Assembly (NCBI RefSeq): GCF_030812595.1
Contig: NZ_JAUSSZ010000004.1
Span: 62,001 to 126,000 of the forward strand
Direction of reading: 5' to 3'
Source: Arthrobacter bambusae
GTDB lineage: Bacteria; Actinomycetota; Actinomycetes; Actinomycetales; Micrococcaceae
DNA length: 64,000 nucleotides
Below the pieces are notes generated by a model. That model worked only from the letters and a program-made list of their open reading frames with translations, was not told the DNA's origin and ran no database searches. Every line of letters begins with the position of its first letter. Position 1 is the first letter of the stretch. Positions 53,101 through 62,511 of the stretch are shown here, one piece after another. The translations under genes were made by a program, and so were the position numbers.

Positions 53101-56100
53101 CTAGCGTCGAACGATTGACCTCAAGAGCCTCAATGCTACCGACAGGGAAGCCATGTCGTCGGCCTCGAGCGCGTTGACCTCGTCAAACATGCTCTTCGCA
53201 CGCCCCAACTGCTCGGCGTTGAGGTCCTCCCATGCCCGCAAACGGGCCTCGGCGTCGAGGCCGGCGTCGGTCGAATCGAGCACCGACGTCGTCATGTCCG
53301 CCACAGTCGAGTAGAGGTCGTCACGCAGGGCTGCACGGGCAAGCGCCTGCCAACGGTCATCGCGCGGAAGCGCGGTGATTCGCTCCAGCAGGGAATCGAC
53401 GTGGAAGCGGTCGAACACCGTGTAATAGACGTGGCTGACCTCTTCCACGCGGGCCTGGCGGCTGTGCGTGATCTTGGCGATGTCCAAGAGCACGAAACTC
53501 TCGAACAGCTCGGCCCAGCGGTGGGACAACGTGTCGGGAAGGCCCCACGAGTGTGCCCTTTCAAGCCAAGCGGTGACGCGCTCTTTGTCGCTGCCCCGCA
53601 GGTATTCGAGGACCTTGGCCCGCATCGGATCCATCATCGGCTTGAATTCCGCGACGATCTCCGAGATCGGCTTCGAGGCGTTGCCTTGGCTGAGCAGCCA
53701 CCGAACGGCCCGGTCCAGAAGTCTCCGGATATCGAGGTGGACGGTGCTCCAGTGTTCCGTGGGGAACGAAGCAGGCAGGGCATTGAGCTCCCGCACCATC
53801 GAGTCGAGTTCGTAGATCTCGCGGAGTGCGACGAATGCCTTGGCGACGGCGACCTCCGTAGCCGAAGTCTCCTCCATGGTGCGGAAGGCGAAGGTGATGC
53901 CACCCAGGTTGATCATGTCGTTGGCCACCACGGTTGCGATGATCTCGCGACGCAAGGGATGGGTGTCCAATTCGGCGTCGAACCGTTCGCGGAGCTGCTT
54001 CGGGAAGTAAGAGCGAATCGTCTTACGGAACCACGGATCATCCGCCAGATCGCTGTCCCGCAATGCCGAGCCCAATTCGATCTTGGCGTACGCGGAGAGG
54101 ACAGACAGTTCCGGGGACGTCAGGCCCTGGCCCTGTTCCAACCGTTCACGAAGCGTCTCGGTGGTCGGCAGCGCTTCAAGATCCCGCTTGAGGTCGGCTG
54201 ACTTCTCGAGCCAGTCCATCAGGCGCTCGTAGCTCGGGCTCCATTCGGCGACGCGGGCGCGGTCGTTGAGCAAAAGGATGTTCTGGTCAATGTTGTCTTC
54301 GAGGACGAGGCGCCCGACCTCGTCGGTCATGTCGGCGAGGAACGATGTGCGCTCGGAAGCGTCCAATTTCCCTGCGGCAACCATCCGGTCGACGAAGATC
54401 TTGATGTTGACCTCGTGGTCGGAGCAATCCACGCCGGCCGAATTGTCGATCGCATCGGTGTTGAGGATGACACCTTGCAATGCTGCCTCGATGCGTCCGC
54501 GCTGGGTCATTCCGAGGTTGCCGCCTTCGCCGACGACCTTGACGCGAAGCTCGCGCCCGTTCACGCGGATGACGTCGTTGGCCTTGTCACCCACTTCGGC
54601 GTTGGACTCGGTGCTGGCCTTGACGTACGTTCCGATCCCGCCGTTGTACAGCAGATCGGCCGGAGCCAGGAGGATCGCACGGAGAAGTTCCGGAGGACTC
54701 AGCTGAACCGTCCCGTCCGGCAGGCCGAGGGCCTTGCGGACCTCCGGCGAAATCGGAATCACCTTGGCCTGGCGGGGGAAGACGCCGCCGCCCGCGCTGA
54801 TAAGCGAGCGGTCGTAGTCATCCCAGGAGGAGCGGGGCAGGTCGAAAAGACGCTGCCGCTCGTCGAAGGACGAAGCCGCATCCGGCGTCGGGTCCAGGAA
54901 GATGTGGCGGTGGTCGAAGGCGGCCAGCAGGCGGATGTGCTTGGAGAGAAGCATTCCATTGCCGAACACGTCACCGGACATGTCGCCGACGCCGACCACA
55001 GTGAATTCCTCAGTCTGTGTGTCGAGGTCCAGCTCGCTGAAGTGACGCTTGACCGACTCCCATGCGCCGCGGGCCGTAATGCCCATGGCCTTGTGATCGT
55101 ATCCTACGGAGCCACCGGAGGCGAAGGCGTCCCCGAGCCAGAATCCATACTCTGCGGCCAAGCCGTTCGCAGTGTCGGAGAAGGTTGCCGTGCCCTTGTC
55201 CGCGGCGACCACCAGGTACGAATCGTCGTCGTCCTGACGGACAACGTCCGACGGCGGCACGATCTTCTCGCCGTCGGCCGTGGTTACAAGGTTGTCAGTG
55301 AGGTCGAGCAGGCCGCGGATGAAGGTCTTGTAGCTTTCGATGCCTTCAGCCATCCAAGCTGCGCGGTCAAGTGCCGGATCCGGAAGTTGCTTCGCGAAGA
55401 ATCCTCCCTTGGCGCCGGTCGGCACGATCACAGCGTTCTTTACCGTCTGCGCCTTGACCAGCCCGAGGATCTCGGTCCGGAAGTCTTCACGGCGATCCGA
55501 CCACCGCAAGCCGCCGCGGGCCACCTTGCCGAAACGCAAGTGCACGCCTTCAACGCGGGGCGAGTACACCCAGATCTCGTACTTTGGCCGCGGGAACGGC
55601 AGGCCTTCGATCGCGATCGGATCGAGCTTGAAGCTGACGTACGACTTGCCTTGGAAGTAGTTCGTGCGCAGCGTCGACTCAATGAGGTTGACGAAAGTCC
55701 GCAGGACCCGGTCGGCGTCGAGCGTGGCCACCTGGTCAATTGCTTCGGCCAGCGTGGCGCGGGCGCTCTCCTGGCGGGCCTGGCGAGCGGACTCTGCCGA
55801 AGAAGGATCAAAGCGGGCCCCGAAGAGATCAATCAGGCCGCGGGCAACCTCGGGGTTGGCCAGAAGGGTATCTGCAATGAACTCAAAGGAGTTGGTGTTT
55901 CCCATCTGGCGCATGTACTTCGCATATGCGCGAAGCATGACGACCTGCCGCCAGTGGATCCCTTCCTGAAGCACGAGCCGGTCGAAACTGTCGGATTCGA
56001 CAGCGCCGGTCACCGCGGCGCTGAAGGAGTCGGCCAAGAGCTGTCCGGTAGATACGGGATCCACGCCCGCGGGGTATTTCAGGCCAAGGTCATAGAGGAA

Positions 56101-57954
56101 GAAGTCCCGGTGGTCGGCGGTCTCGATCTCGAAAGGTCGCTCATCGAGGACCTCAAGGCCAAGATTGTGGAAGTAGGGCAGGATCTGGCTCAGGCTCTTG
56201 GGTTCCAGGAGGTAGAGCTTGACGCGGGCATCTTCTTCGAGGAGCTCGCCGGCACCGTTGGGCAAGTAGACATGCACCCCGGGCGCTGCCTGGACGGCGT
56301 CCCGATCGGTTGTGGCGGCGTACTTCTCGAAACGCTCAATGTCCTTGAGTGCGTCCTCGACTTCGTAGTCCACGCGGTAGCCGGCGGGGAACGCGTCCGC
56401 CCATAGGGCGGACAGCCGCTCGGCGTCCAAACCGCTGGTGTTCTCACGGAGCACCTCCGCAATGCCTTCAGCCCACGACCGCGAAGCCCGGACAAGCCGC
56501 TTTTCGAGTTCACCGGCGTCGACGTCCCGGAGCTCCGCGTCCCGGGGCAGCCGGATACGGAAGAAAACCCTCGCGAGTGCTGACTCCGTGATCCGGGCCT
56601 CGAAGTCGATGCTCTCGGCTTCGAAGGTCTCGCGGAGTTCCTGCTCGATCCGCTGCCGGACGTTGGTGGTGTATCGGTCACGCGGCAGGTAGACCAAGGC
56701 CGACATGAACCGTCCGTAGATATCAGGGCGCAGGAAAAGCTTGGTTCGGCGCCGCTCTTGAAGCCGTTGAATACCCAAAGCCGTAGCTGTCAGGTCTTCG
56801 GCTTCGATCTGGAAGAGCTCGTCACGCGGATAGGTCTCGAGGATACCGACAAGGTCCTTGCCGGAATGGGAGTCCTGCGGGAAACCGGCCGAGCGAAGCA
56901 CAGCGTCGACCTTTTCCCGGACGATGGGGATGTTCCTCACGGAACCGGTGTACGCGCTCGTGGCGAAGAGGCCGATGAATCGACGCTCGCCGTTGACGTT
57001 ACCCGCCAGGTCAAAGCTCTTGACGCCGATGTAGTCCAGGTATGCGGGGCGGTGCACCGTGGACCGCGAGTTGGCTTTCGTGATGACCAAGGCACGCTTC
57101 TCGCGCGCTTTCCTGCGTCCGGCGTCGGTGAGGTGCTGGATTTGGTGCGGGTGGTCTCCGGCCCTCAAGAGTCCCAAGCCGCTCTCTTCGCGCAGCTCAA
57201 GAACGTCTTCACCGTTTTCGTTGATGAGGTCGTATTCCCGGTAGCCCAGGAACGTGAAGTTGCCGTTGTCCAACCAGCGCAGCAGATCCTGGGCTTGCCT
57301 GAGCTCCGCGATGTCCTCCGGGTGGGTCACCTTGTCCAGGGATGATGCCAGCTCAAGGGCCTTCGTGCGCATTTTGGGCCAGTCTTCGACGGCGGCGCGG
57401 ACGTCGTTCAGGACGCGGTGGATTCCGTCCACGAGTTCCTGCTGGAAGTCGTCTGCGACCCTGTCAATCTCGACGGCGATCCAGGACTCCATGTGGGAGA
57501 CGTTGTCGCCTTGCGAGATGAGATGGGCGATATTCGGCATTGCGGCGGTGTCACCGCTTGAGATGCCGATGTTTGATGGCACCCGGGCGATGTCGGACAG
57601 ATCGCCCGTGCGGCGATCGCGCGAAACCACGAAGAGCGGATGCATGACAAGCCGGATAGCGCAGTTCTGCTGAACGAGTTCGGCATTCACCGAGTCCACC
57701 AGGAACGGCATGTCATCCGTGACGATGTAGAGGATGCTGCGGTCACCCTCGTTGGCAATCTTGACGTTGGCGGTGCCCGGCTGGCGGCTCTGTCCTGCTT
57801 CCCGGTGTGCCTCTGCCCTGGAGGTCAGCTGCTCGGCAGTGTATCCGCGGGCGTCCTCCTCTGCGAGATGCTCGTAGTAGTCTCCGAAGAACCCTTCCCG
57901 GACTACTGCAGGTTTAGAACGATCCTCCACGCTGGATCCTGACGACATCGACAA
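53101..57954 (-). CDS. gdh: NAD-specific glutamate dehydrogenase, large (about 180 kDa) type
   Basis: A 1617-residue enzyme that oxidises glutamate to 2-oxoglutarate with NAD. It has a long N-terminal region with ACT-like modules (FLVDSVNAELVQQNCAIRLV near residue 80), a middle helical region, the catalytic core (KVARGGLRWSDRREDFRTEI, then NAVIVPTGAKGGFFAKQLPD with the active-site Lys) and the nucleotide-binding part (GVGDMSGDVFGNGMLLS), and a long C-terminal helical domain. Length matches Streptomyces and Mycobacterium NAD-GDH, in the latter regulated by phospho-GarA. The gene is complete, 51 nt after cpaE on the same strand. Confidence 0.96.
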   Translation of the reverse strand: MSMSSGSSVEDRSKPAVVREGFFGDYYEHLAEEDARGYTAEQLTSRAEAHREAGQSRQPGTANVKIANEGDRSILYIVTDDMPFLVDSVNAELVQQNCAIRLVMHPLFVVSRDRRTGDLSDIARVPSNIGISSGDTAAMPNIAHLISQGDNVSHMESWIAVEIDRVADDFQQELVDGIHRVLNDVRAAVEDWPKMRTKALELASSLDKVTHPEDIAELRQAQDLLRWLDNGNFTFLGYREYDLINENGEDVLELREESGLGLLRAGDHPHQIQHLTDAGRRKAREKRALVITKANSRSTVHRPAYLDYIGVKSFDLAGNVNGERRFIGLFATSAYTGSVRNIPIVREKVDAVLRSAGFPQDSHSGKDLVGILETYPRDELFQIEAEDLTATALGIQRLQERRRTKLFLRPDIYGRFMSALVYLPRDRYTTNVRQRIEQELRETFEAESIDFEARITESALARVFFRIRLPRDAELRDVDAGELEKRLVRASRSWAEGIAEVLRENTSGLDAERLSALWADAFPAGYRVDYEVEDALKDIERFEKYAATTDRDAVQAAPGVHVYLPNGAGELLEEDARVKLYLLEPKSLSQILPYFHNLGLEVLDERPFEIETADHRDFFLYDLGLKYPAGVDPVSTGQLLADSFSAAVTGAVESDSFDRLVLQEGIHWRQVVMLRAYAKYMRQMGNTNSFEFIADTLLANPEVARGLIDLFGARFDPSSAESARQARQESARATLAEAIDQVATLDADRVLRTFVNLIESTLRTNYFQGKSYVSFKLDPIAIEGLPFPRPKYEIWVYSPRVEGVHLRFGKVARGGLRWSDRREDFRTEILGLVKAQTVKNAVIVPTGAKGGFFAKQLPDPALDRAAWMAEGIESYKTFIRGLLDLTDNLVTTADGEKIVPPSDVVRQDDDDSYLVVAADKGTATFSDTANGLAAEYGFWLGDAFASGGSVGYDHKAMGITARGAWESVKRHFSELDLDTQTEEFTVVGVGDMSGDVFGNGMLLSKHIRLLAAFDHRHIFLDPTPDAASSFDERQRLFDLPRSSWDDYDRSLISAGGGVFPRQAKVIPISPEVRKALGLPDGTVQLSPPELLRAILLAPADLLYNGGIGTYVKASTESNAEVGDKANDVIRVNGRELRVKVVGEGGNLGMTQRGRIEAALQGVILNTDAIDNSAGVDCSDHEVNIKIFVDRMVAAGKLDASERTSFLADMTDEVGRLVLEDNIDQNILLLNDRARVAEWSPSYERLMDWLEKSADLKRDLEALPTTETLRERLEQGQGLTSPELSVLSAYAKIELGSALRDSDLADDPWFRKTIRSYFPKQLRERFDAELDTHPLRREIIATVVANDMINLGGITFAFRTMEETSATEVAVAKAFVALREIYELDSMVRELNALPASFPTEHWSTVHLDIRRLLDRAVRWLLSQGNASKPISEIVAEFKPMMDPMRAKVLEYLRGSDKERVTAWLERAHSWGLPDTLSHRWAELFESFVLLDIAKITHSRQARVEEVSHVYYTVFDRFHVDSLLERITALPRDDRWQALARAALRDDLYSTVADMTTSVLDSTDAGLDAEARLRAWEDLNAEQLGRAKSMFDEVNALEADDMASLSVALRLLRSIVRR

Positions 57955-58005
57955 ACGCCTCCATCACATCTCGATTGCTGCGTCTTTGCAGCCCACATGG
58001 CGAGC

Positions 58006-59319
58006 CTAACGCTTTAGCCCTCGCCTTGCTCTGGAATAAATGACAGAAGATTTGCCATTTTGCTGGACAGGTGAACAGACCATTTTGGCGATTGCGAGCC
58101 GCAAGGCAGATTCGGGCGCAGCTTCGAAGAGCACGGCACCGGACAACAAGGCGGCGTCGCACGCTCTAGGATCGGATGGAAGGAATACCTCGATTCCACG
58201 ACCGGGGCCGTACCGTTCCCAGGCTTCGCGGAGCTCACGCTCTGGAGAGCGGCCCGCGGATGCTGCCCGGACCTTGTTCAAGACCACCAATGGAGTTGCG
58301 TGCGGGACGGCCCGCTCCAGTTCCGCGAGGCCACGCACGAGTCGCGGAACCCCGATGGCATCGGCCGCGCCCACGGCGTAAAGGGTGTCCGCCAGTTCGA
58401 TACTGCGCAGGGTTGCTGCATTGCGTCGAGGGGCCATGGTGTCGAAGCTGAGTTCCTCGTCGGCTTCGAGGCAGAAACCTGCATCAACCACGACAACCTC
58501 CGCGATCTCCTTGGCGAGTCCAAGTACCGAGGAGAGCGCGGCTGCCCGGAGCTCCGCCCACCGGTCCGCGCGGGTGATGCCGGTGAGAACACGGAAACTG
58601 GTGGCTTTAGCGAAGACGGGCGCCGCGATCCGCTTGAGCGATCCGGCATCCAACAATCCCTGATCTGCCAGTCGACAAGACTGCGCCAGTCCGGCGGATT
58701 CGTCCAGCAAGCCCAGCGACGCCGCGACGCTGGGCCCATAGCTGTCTGCGTCGACAAGCATCACGGACTTGCCTTCAGCCGCCAGCTCTGCAGCAATGTT
58801 GACAGCCAAAAGAGTCCTCCCGGGCGCCCCGGTTGGACCCCAAACCGCGATGATCCGCCCATCCCCCGCAGGCACTTGTTCCGGTTCTTCCGCGGCATCG
58901 GTGGGACGCAGTTCTGCCGCGGTGTCCGCAAACCCCGAATCCCTCGGCTCCGCGCGTCGCCTTCCTTGCCCGGGCAGTTGGCCAACGGCGTCGGAGATCG
59001 TGGAAGCCAGCGTTGCCGAATCCACATCCAGCGCCGCTGTCACCACGCCTATGCTGCGCAGGCGGCTCTCCTCCCCCGCGTCATCGCTCAGGGCAACGAC
59101 GGAGACTCCTGCGGCCGCCAGCCGCTCTATTAGCGATGCCGTCAGTTCCTCCGCACCCTCGGCTATGACCGCCGCACGCGCGAGGCCGCTTTGGCAAGCG
59201 GCCAGAAGTTCCGCGAGCTCGCCGCACCGACGCACTACCGTGACCGGCCCGTGGAGCCGCTCAAGTCCCCCGACCAAATCTTCCCGGGACTGCCCGACGG
59301 TGACGACGGGGATACTCAC
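58006..59319 (-). CDS. cpaE: CpaE-like pilus-assembly/localisation ATPase (ParA/MinD family)
   Basis: A 437-residue protein from GTG 59319, overlapping the cpaB stop as GTGA. The N-terminal part (about 1-130) resembles a receiver-like or pseudo-receiver domain; the C-terminal part is a MinD/ParA-type P-loop fold with VWGPTGAPGRTLLAVNIAAE, MLVDADSYGPSVAASLGL and EVVVVDAGFC. In the P-loop the usual GKT is GRT and the early signature Lys is absent, so ATP binding may be altered, as in several CpaE/TadZ proteins. TadZ/CpaE places the Tad pilus machine at its cell pole. It follows cpaB directly, but tadA is 37 kb away. Confidence 0.8.
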   Translation of the reverse strand: MSIPVVTVGQSREDLVGGLERLHGPVTVVRRCGELAELLAACQSGLARAAVIAEGAEELTASLIERLAAAGVSVVALSDDAGEESRLRSIGVVTAALDVDSATLASTISDAVGQLPGQGRRRAEPRDSGFADTAAELRPTDAAEEPEQVPAGDGRIIAVWGPTGAPGRTLLAVNIAAELAAEGKSVMLVDADSYGPSVAASLGLLDESAGLAQSCRLADQGLLDAGSLKRIAAPVFAKATSFRVLTGITRADRWAELRAAALSSVLGLAKEIAEVVVVDAGFCLEADEELSFDTMAPRRNAATLRSIELADTLYAVGAADAIGVPRLVRGLAELERAVPHATPLVVLNKVRAASAGRSPERELREAWERYGPGRGIEVFLPSDPRACDAALLSGAVLFEAAPESALRLAIAKMVCSPVQQNGKSSVIYSRARRGLKR

Positions 59320-59960
59320 TGGCCGGCACCGCCCGGATTCCACACCACCGCAATCTTCGCTTTATTCGCCTGCGCTCCAAGAAGTTTCGGCATGTGCTCA
59401 TCGTTTACGAGAACCAGGACCACCTTCTCCTTGGAGGCTCCGAGGGTGGAGGCGCCCTCTGTGACCTGGGAGATCTCTGCACCGGGCAACAGCAACTGTG
59501 GTGTGCCGAATCCGTTGCGCGCATCGGGGAGGGCTACCCAGACGTCAACGCGGGATCCCGCCACAGCTTGGGAAGGCAGCGATTCCTGGATCGCGATCGC
59601 CACCGGTTTGCGGTTAAGGGAATCTGCGGCTCCCAGGCTCTCCCGCGGAACGAGTTGGTTCTTGGCAATTCTTTGAACGGCAACTTTTCCTTCGGGCAGA
59701 CCATCGGCCAGCGTCACGTAACTGGACTCAACGTCGTCAAGCCGCACTTTGACGATCGCAAGGTCGTCCTTGCTGATTCTCTGGCCCACGGCAATCGACT
59801 CGCTCGCTGCGTACACCTGAATGGTGCGGTCCGCGGATCCGACGAGGGCGACGACTCCGGCCAGCGAGGCCAGGACCAGGAGAATCCCCACGAAAAGTCG
59901 GGGGTCCCTCCATGACGGTTTCCTAAGCCGCGCTGCAGCGGCCACGGTAGCTACACCCAT
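59316..59960 (-). CDS. cpaB: SAF-domain pilus protein (CpaB/RcpC-like)
   Basis: A 214-residue exported protein with one N-terminal membrane helix (about 22-43, LFVGILLVLASLAGVVALVG) and a SAF domain (about 50-120: ASESIAVGQRISKDDLAIVK, with RIAKNQLVPRESL). CpaB/RcpC proteins act in the Flp pilus basal complex; the SAF domain may bind peptidoglycan. The C-terminal part (VDVWVALPD, VVLVLVNDEHMPKLLGAQAN) continues the family. GGGGGAGCAGG precedes the ATG. It is the first gene of a unit with cpaE. Confidence 0.85.
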   Translation of the reverse strand: MGVATVAAAARLRKPSWRDPRLFVGILLVLASLAGVVALVGSADRTIQVYAASESIAVGQRISKDDLAIVKVRLDDVESSYVTLADGLPEGKVAVQRIAKNQLVPRESLGAADSLNRKPVAIAIQESLPSQAVAGSRVDVWVALPDARNGFGTPQLLLPGAEISQVTEGASTLGASKEKVVLVLVNDEHMPKLLGAQANKAKIAVVWNPGGAGQ

Positions 59961-60064
59961 CCTGCTCCCCCAATTGAGTAGTCTGTCGGCGTCGACTTTC
60001 GGTGGCCTTTATTCTGACGGCAAGTGGGTCCTTCCGAAAGCTAAATGCCTCAAATGACGCCAAC

Positions 60065-60073
60065 TGTGGATAA
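60065..60073 (-). promoter_or_regulatory. DnaA box, perfect match
   Basis: TGTGGATAA, the complement of TTATCCACA, lies 38 nt before the bldC-like start codon, in the divergent region shared with cpaB. Confidence 0.5.
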
Positions 60074-60110
60074 CGCCGGCAAGCGGGCAGAACAGTGGCA
60101 AAATGGATGC

Positions 60111-60326
60111 ATGCCCCGATTCCTCACTCTGGCTGATGTCGCCGAACAGCTTCAGATCAACTCCCCGCAGGCCTACGCTTTGGTGCGAAGCGGTGCGCTC
60201 AAGGCCATTCAAGTGGGTGGCAGGGGCCAGTGGCGCGTCGAAGAGAAGATGCTGGAGCAGTACATCGAGGAACGCTATGCCGAGGCCAGCAGGATCATCG
60301 AAGAGGCCAAGTCCAAGTCGTCCTGA
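60111..60326 (+). CDS. BldC-like MerR-family DNA-binding protein
   Basis: A 71-residue protein, nearly all a MerR-type winged HTH: FLTLADVAEQLQINSPQAYA, LVRSGALKAIQVGGRGQWRV, then a helical tail (EKMLEQYIEERYAEASRIIE). BldC proteins lack an effector domain and bind head-to-tail on direct repeats to delay development in Streptomyces. This organism is not expected to sporulate, so the targets differ. ATG 60111 gives the standard BldC length; a longer frame reaches 60045. A series of (N)ATCA direct repeats lies within 1 kb (61027-61103), but there is no proof that it is the target. Confidence 0.85.
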   Translation: MPRFLTLADVAEQLQINSPQAYALVRSGALKAIQVGGRGQWRVEEKMLEQYIEERYAEASRIIEEAKSKSS

Positions 60327-60373
60327 TCTCCGGACAACACCCCGGGTAGCGGCCGCGAAAGATGCTGGCTGGA

Positions 60374-60946
60374 CTAGAGGTCCTGGCCCCGGAATGACCG
60401 CAGCGCGGCAAGTGAATGGAACGGAACTGTCTCCACAGCCGCGACATTGCCGGATCTCCGGAACTCGCCCGGCACCATGACGGCGAGATCAAAGTGGTCC
60501 TTGCCCACGCGATCAATGACGCCCCGCATCATCGGCTCCTCCCGCGCCGGTTCAAGCAGGTAAACTGCCAGTTCTGCCCTGTCGCGGGCCAACATTCGGA
60601 GGGCACTGGCCAAGCCAAGCCGCTCTGAGCCCTTCCCGTGGCCGGCGCGTGCCTGCCGGCCCAGACCCTGATATGTCAATGCGGCCGATACGGGCACCAA
60701 CCACTGGTGCGGACCTACGTCCAGGACCAACGATTCGCTTCCAACATGGCTCAGCGTCCCGGACACCCGAGTGCCGGACCGAAGCTGGACATCAATCTTC
60801 TGGCCGACCGCTCCACGCAGCCGGGCGGATACCTCGATTCCGGCCATCTCCACTCGTGCGCGCTCTGAAATTTCGGATTCAAGGTCCAGCAGTCGTTCAG
60901 AGGCAAGTTGCGCCTCCATGTCTTCAAACAGAGCATCCCAACGCAT
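60374..60946 (-). CDS. Conserved actinobacterial hypothetical protein
   Basis: About 190 residues from ATG 60946 (the frame is open to 61012). An N-terminal coiled coil (FEDMEAQLASERLLDLESEI) is followed by a beta-rich domain (VDVQLRSGTRVSGTLSHVGS, later LVLDVGPHQWLVPVSAALTY) that resembles an Sm-like or small barrel fold, and a C-terminal region with LLEPAREEPMMRGVIDRVGK. Such proteins are found beside LysM and secA genes in Micrococcaceae. Function unknown. Sm-like fold is an impression from the strand pattern only. Confidence 0.65.
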   Translation of the reverse strand: MRWDALFEDMEAQLASERLLDLESEISERARVEMAGIEVSARLRGAVGQKIDVQLRSGTRVSGTLSHVGSESLVLDVGPHQWLVPVSAALTYQGLGRQARAGHGKGSERLGLASALRMLARDRAELAVYLLEPAREEPMMRGVIDRVGKDHFDLAVMVPGEFRRSGNVAAVETVPFHSLAALRSFRGQDL

Positions 60947-61026
60947 TGCGTCAGCGTAAGCGGGCACCCCTCGATCGTCAATCTTTCTTGATCTAAGCCA
61001 AGTCCTAGACAAACGATATGCATTGC

Positions 61027-61103
61027 GATCAAACTGGTTTAAACATCACCAAAGTAAATCAAATTACATCAAAACGCATCCTATGCATCAACCGTATGCA
61101 TCA
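61027..61103 (+). repeat. (N)ATCA direct-repeat array upstream of the LysM gene
   Basis: Seven direct copies of NATCA or NATCC start at 61027, 61044, 61057, 61067, 61077, 61086 and 61099, with spacing between 9 and 17 nt. The last two belong to a 13-bp tandem TATGCATCAACCG (61083-61108). The stretch is AT-rich in a GC-rich genome and lies directly before the LysM gene. A head-to-tail DNA-binding protein could use it. Confidence 0.5.
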
Positions 61104-61120
61104 ACCGGGCAGGGGAACCC

Positions 61121-61900
61121 ATGGAACGAACCGCCAGACCCGTTCGGAATGACGTTGCGATGGCGGCGACAATCCTGGTGCTCGCGCTTTTTCTCGCAGC
61201 CACGGGATTCATATTGATTGACCGATGGCACTCCGCGGCAGGACGCCTCCAGGCTCCCGCGTTCGAAGACCTTCTCGGACTCATCGCAACCGCCGCCGGC
61301 CTGGGGATCGTGGCCTGGTGGGTCGCCACGTTCCTTCTGGCGATCGCTTCCGCGCTGCTCCAGCAATCGGGTAATGAACGCTGCGCGAGCGCCACCGCCA
61401 AACTCAGCCCTGCCTTTATGCGCAGACTGGCTGTTGCCGTTCTGGGACTGAATCTTGCGGGGATTCCGCTGGGGAATGCCTCACCGGCACAGATCGACCC
61501 GGCGTGGAGCCCGGCGAACGGCTCGGCACCGTCCATCGGAATCTCGGCTCAGTGGGCACCTGGTTCCACTTATTCTCCCGGTGTCCCGGCACCGCTTGAG
61601 TCCGGCTCACCCGGGATCGACCCGCATTGGCAACCCCGCGCACCTGCTGCTGAGCCCGGGCTTCTGGGAACCAGGCCCCAGCGGGCCGCGGAACAGCCCG
61701 CCTCGCCGAGCCAGGACGAAGTGGTGGTGAGGCGTGGAGATTCGCTGTGGTCAATTGCCGCCCGGCAGCTAGGCCCCATCGCCAGCGACGTCGACGTTGC
61801 CCTCCACTGGCCAAAGTGGTACGCCGCAAACCGGGATGTCATCGGAGACGATCCGGGTCTCCTGTTCCCTGGCCAGGTCCTGCAACCACCGCCCAAGTAA
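61121..61900 (+). CDS. LysM-domain membrane protein
   Basis: A 259-residue protein with two N-terminal membrane helices (VAMAATILVLALFLAATGFI, about 12-32, and about 50-75), a third hydrophobic stretch at about 108-125, a Pro/Ser/Ala-rich exported linker (about 125-200), and a C-terminal LysM domain (about 200-257: VVVRRGDSLWSIAARQLG, then PKWYAANRDVIGDDPGLLFP). LysM binds peptidoglycan GlcNAc. The ATG is preceded by GCAGGGGAACCC. In actinobacteria a LysM gene is commonly found just before the Rv3235-family gene near secA, as here. It may attach the membrane to the wall. Confidence 0.85.
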   Translation: MERTARPVRNDVAMAATILVLALFLAATGFILIDRWHSAAGRLQAPAFEDLLGLIATAAGLGIVAWWVATFLLAIASALLQQSGNERCASATAKLSPAFMRRLAVAVLGLNLAGIPLGNASPAQIDPAWSPANGSAPSIGISAQWAPGSTYSPGVPAPLESGSPGIDPHWQPRAPAAEPGLLGTRPQRAAEQPASPSQDEVVVRRGDSLWSIAARQLGPIASDVDVALHWPKWYAANRDVIGDDPGLLFPGQVLQPPPK

Positions 61901-61961
61901 CTCCCACAAGACGAACTACCACCGTCCGCCGCCAACCAGCGATTCGTATCCGAGGAAGTCC

Positions 61962-62471
61962 ATGTGCTCATTACCGGCCATCCACACCCTGCCCAATGCA
62001 ATCCGGCTGGCGAGTTCGCCACCCGCTGCCCGAGCAACCGTGGTACCGAGCCCCAAGGCCCGGACGGGCGGGCCCTCAGGTGAGGGCCCGCCCTCTACCC
62101 GCAACACGCCTCAGCTCCTCAGCGTCGACGGTGAAATCCGCGCATTGGCCCGTAGTATCGCCCAGGCCGCGGTGGAAGTCCTGGCCGGCACCCGGCCGGT
62201 GCAGCAGCTCTCACGGACCCTCGACCCACGATGCCTCGCAGCGTTGCAACACCGGGCCGAACTGACCCGGGGCCATGCTGCCAGCGCCCAGGGCGGCCAG
62301 TCCAGGCTTCACCGAAGCCCCATGGTCCGCTCCGTGCATGTCTGCGCGGTGATGGACGGAGTGTACGAGGCCAGCCTGGTGGTGTCGGAGGAACTCCGCT
62401 CCCGCGCCGTCGCCATGAGGCTTGAAGCGAGCAACGGCGCGTGGAAAGTCACCGCACTCGAAATCGGCTGA
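61962..62471 (+). CDS. Rv3235-family protein
   Basis: About 169 residues from ATG 61962 with GAGGAAG upstream. The N-terminal 50 residues are disordered and Pro-rich; the conserved part (about 52-168) has IRALARSIAQAAVEVLAGTR, PVQQLSRTLDPRCLAALQHR, VHVCAVMDGVYEASLVVSEE and the C-terminal AMRLEASNGAWKVTALEIG. This is the pattern of Rv3235-like proteins, conserved beside secA in actinobacteria and of unknown function. It is 61 nt after the LysM gene and converges with secA. Confidence 0.85.
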   Translation: MCSLPAIHTLPNAIRLASSPPAARATVVPSPKARTGGPSGEGPPSTRNTPQLLSVDGEIRALARSIAQAAVEVLAGTRPVQQLSRTLDPRCLAALQHRAELTRGHAASAQGGQSRLHRSPMVRSVHVCAVMDGVYEASLVVSEELRSRAVAMRLEASNGAWKVTALEIG

Positions 62472-62511
62472 CGGCAGGTCCGTCAGCTACATTCGCCGGG
62501 CGATCGCAGTG

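Noticed and set aside
54415..56406. 663-codon open frame opposite glutamate dehydrogenase
   Set aside because: Shadow of the GDH catalytic region in high-GC DNA; no ribosome-binding site or protein-like motif.
61083..61108. 13-bp tandem TATGCATCAACCG as an attachment site
   Set aside because: No integrase or foreign segment is near it; it is part of the (N)ATCA array.
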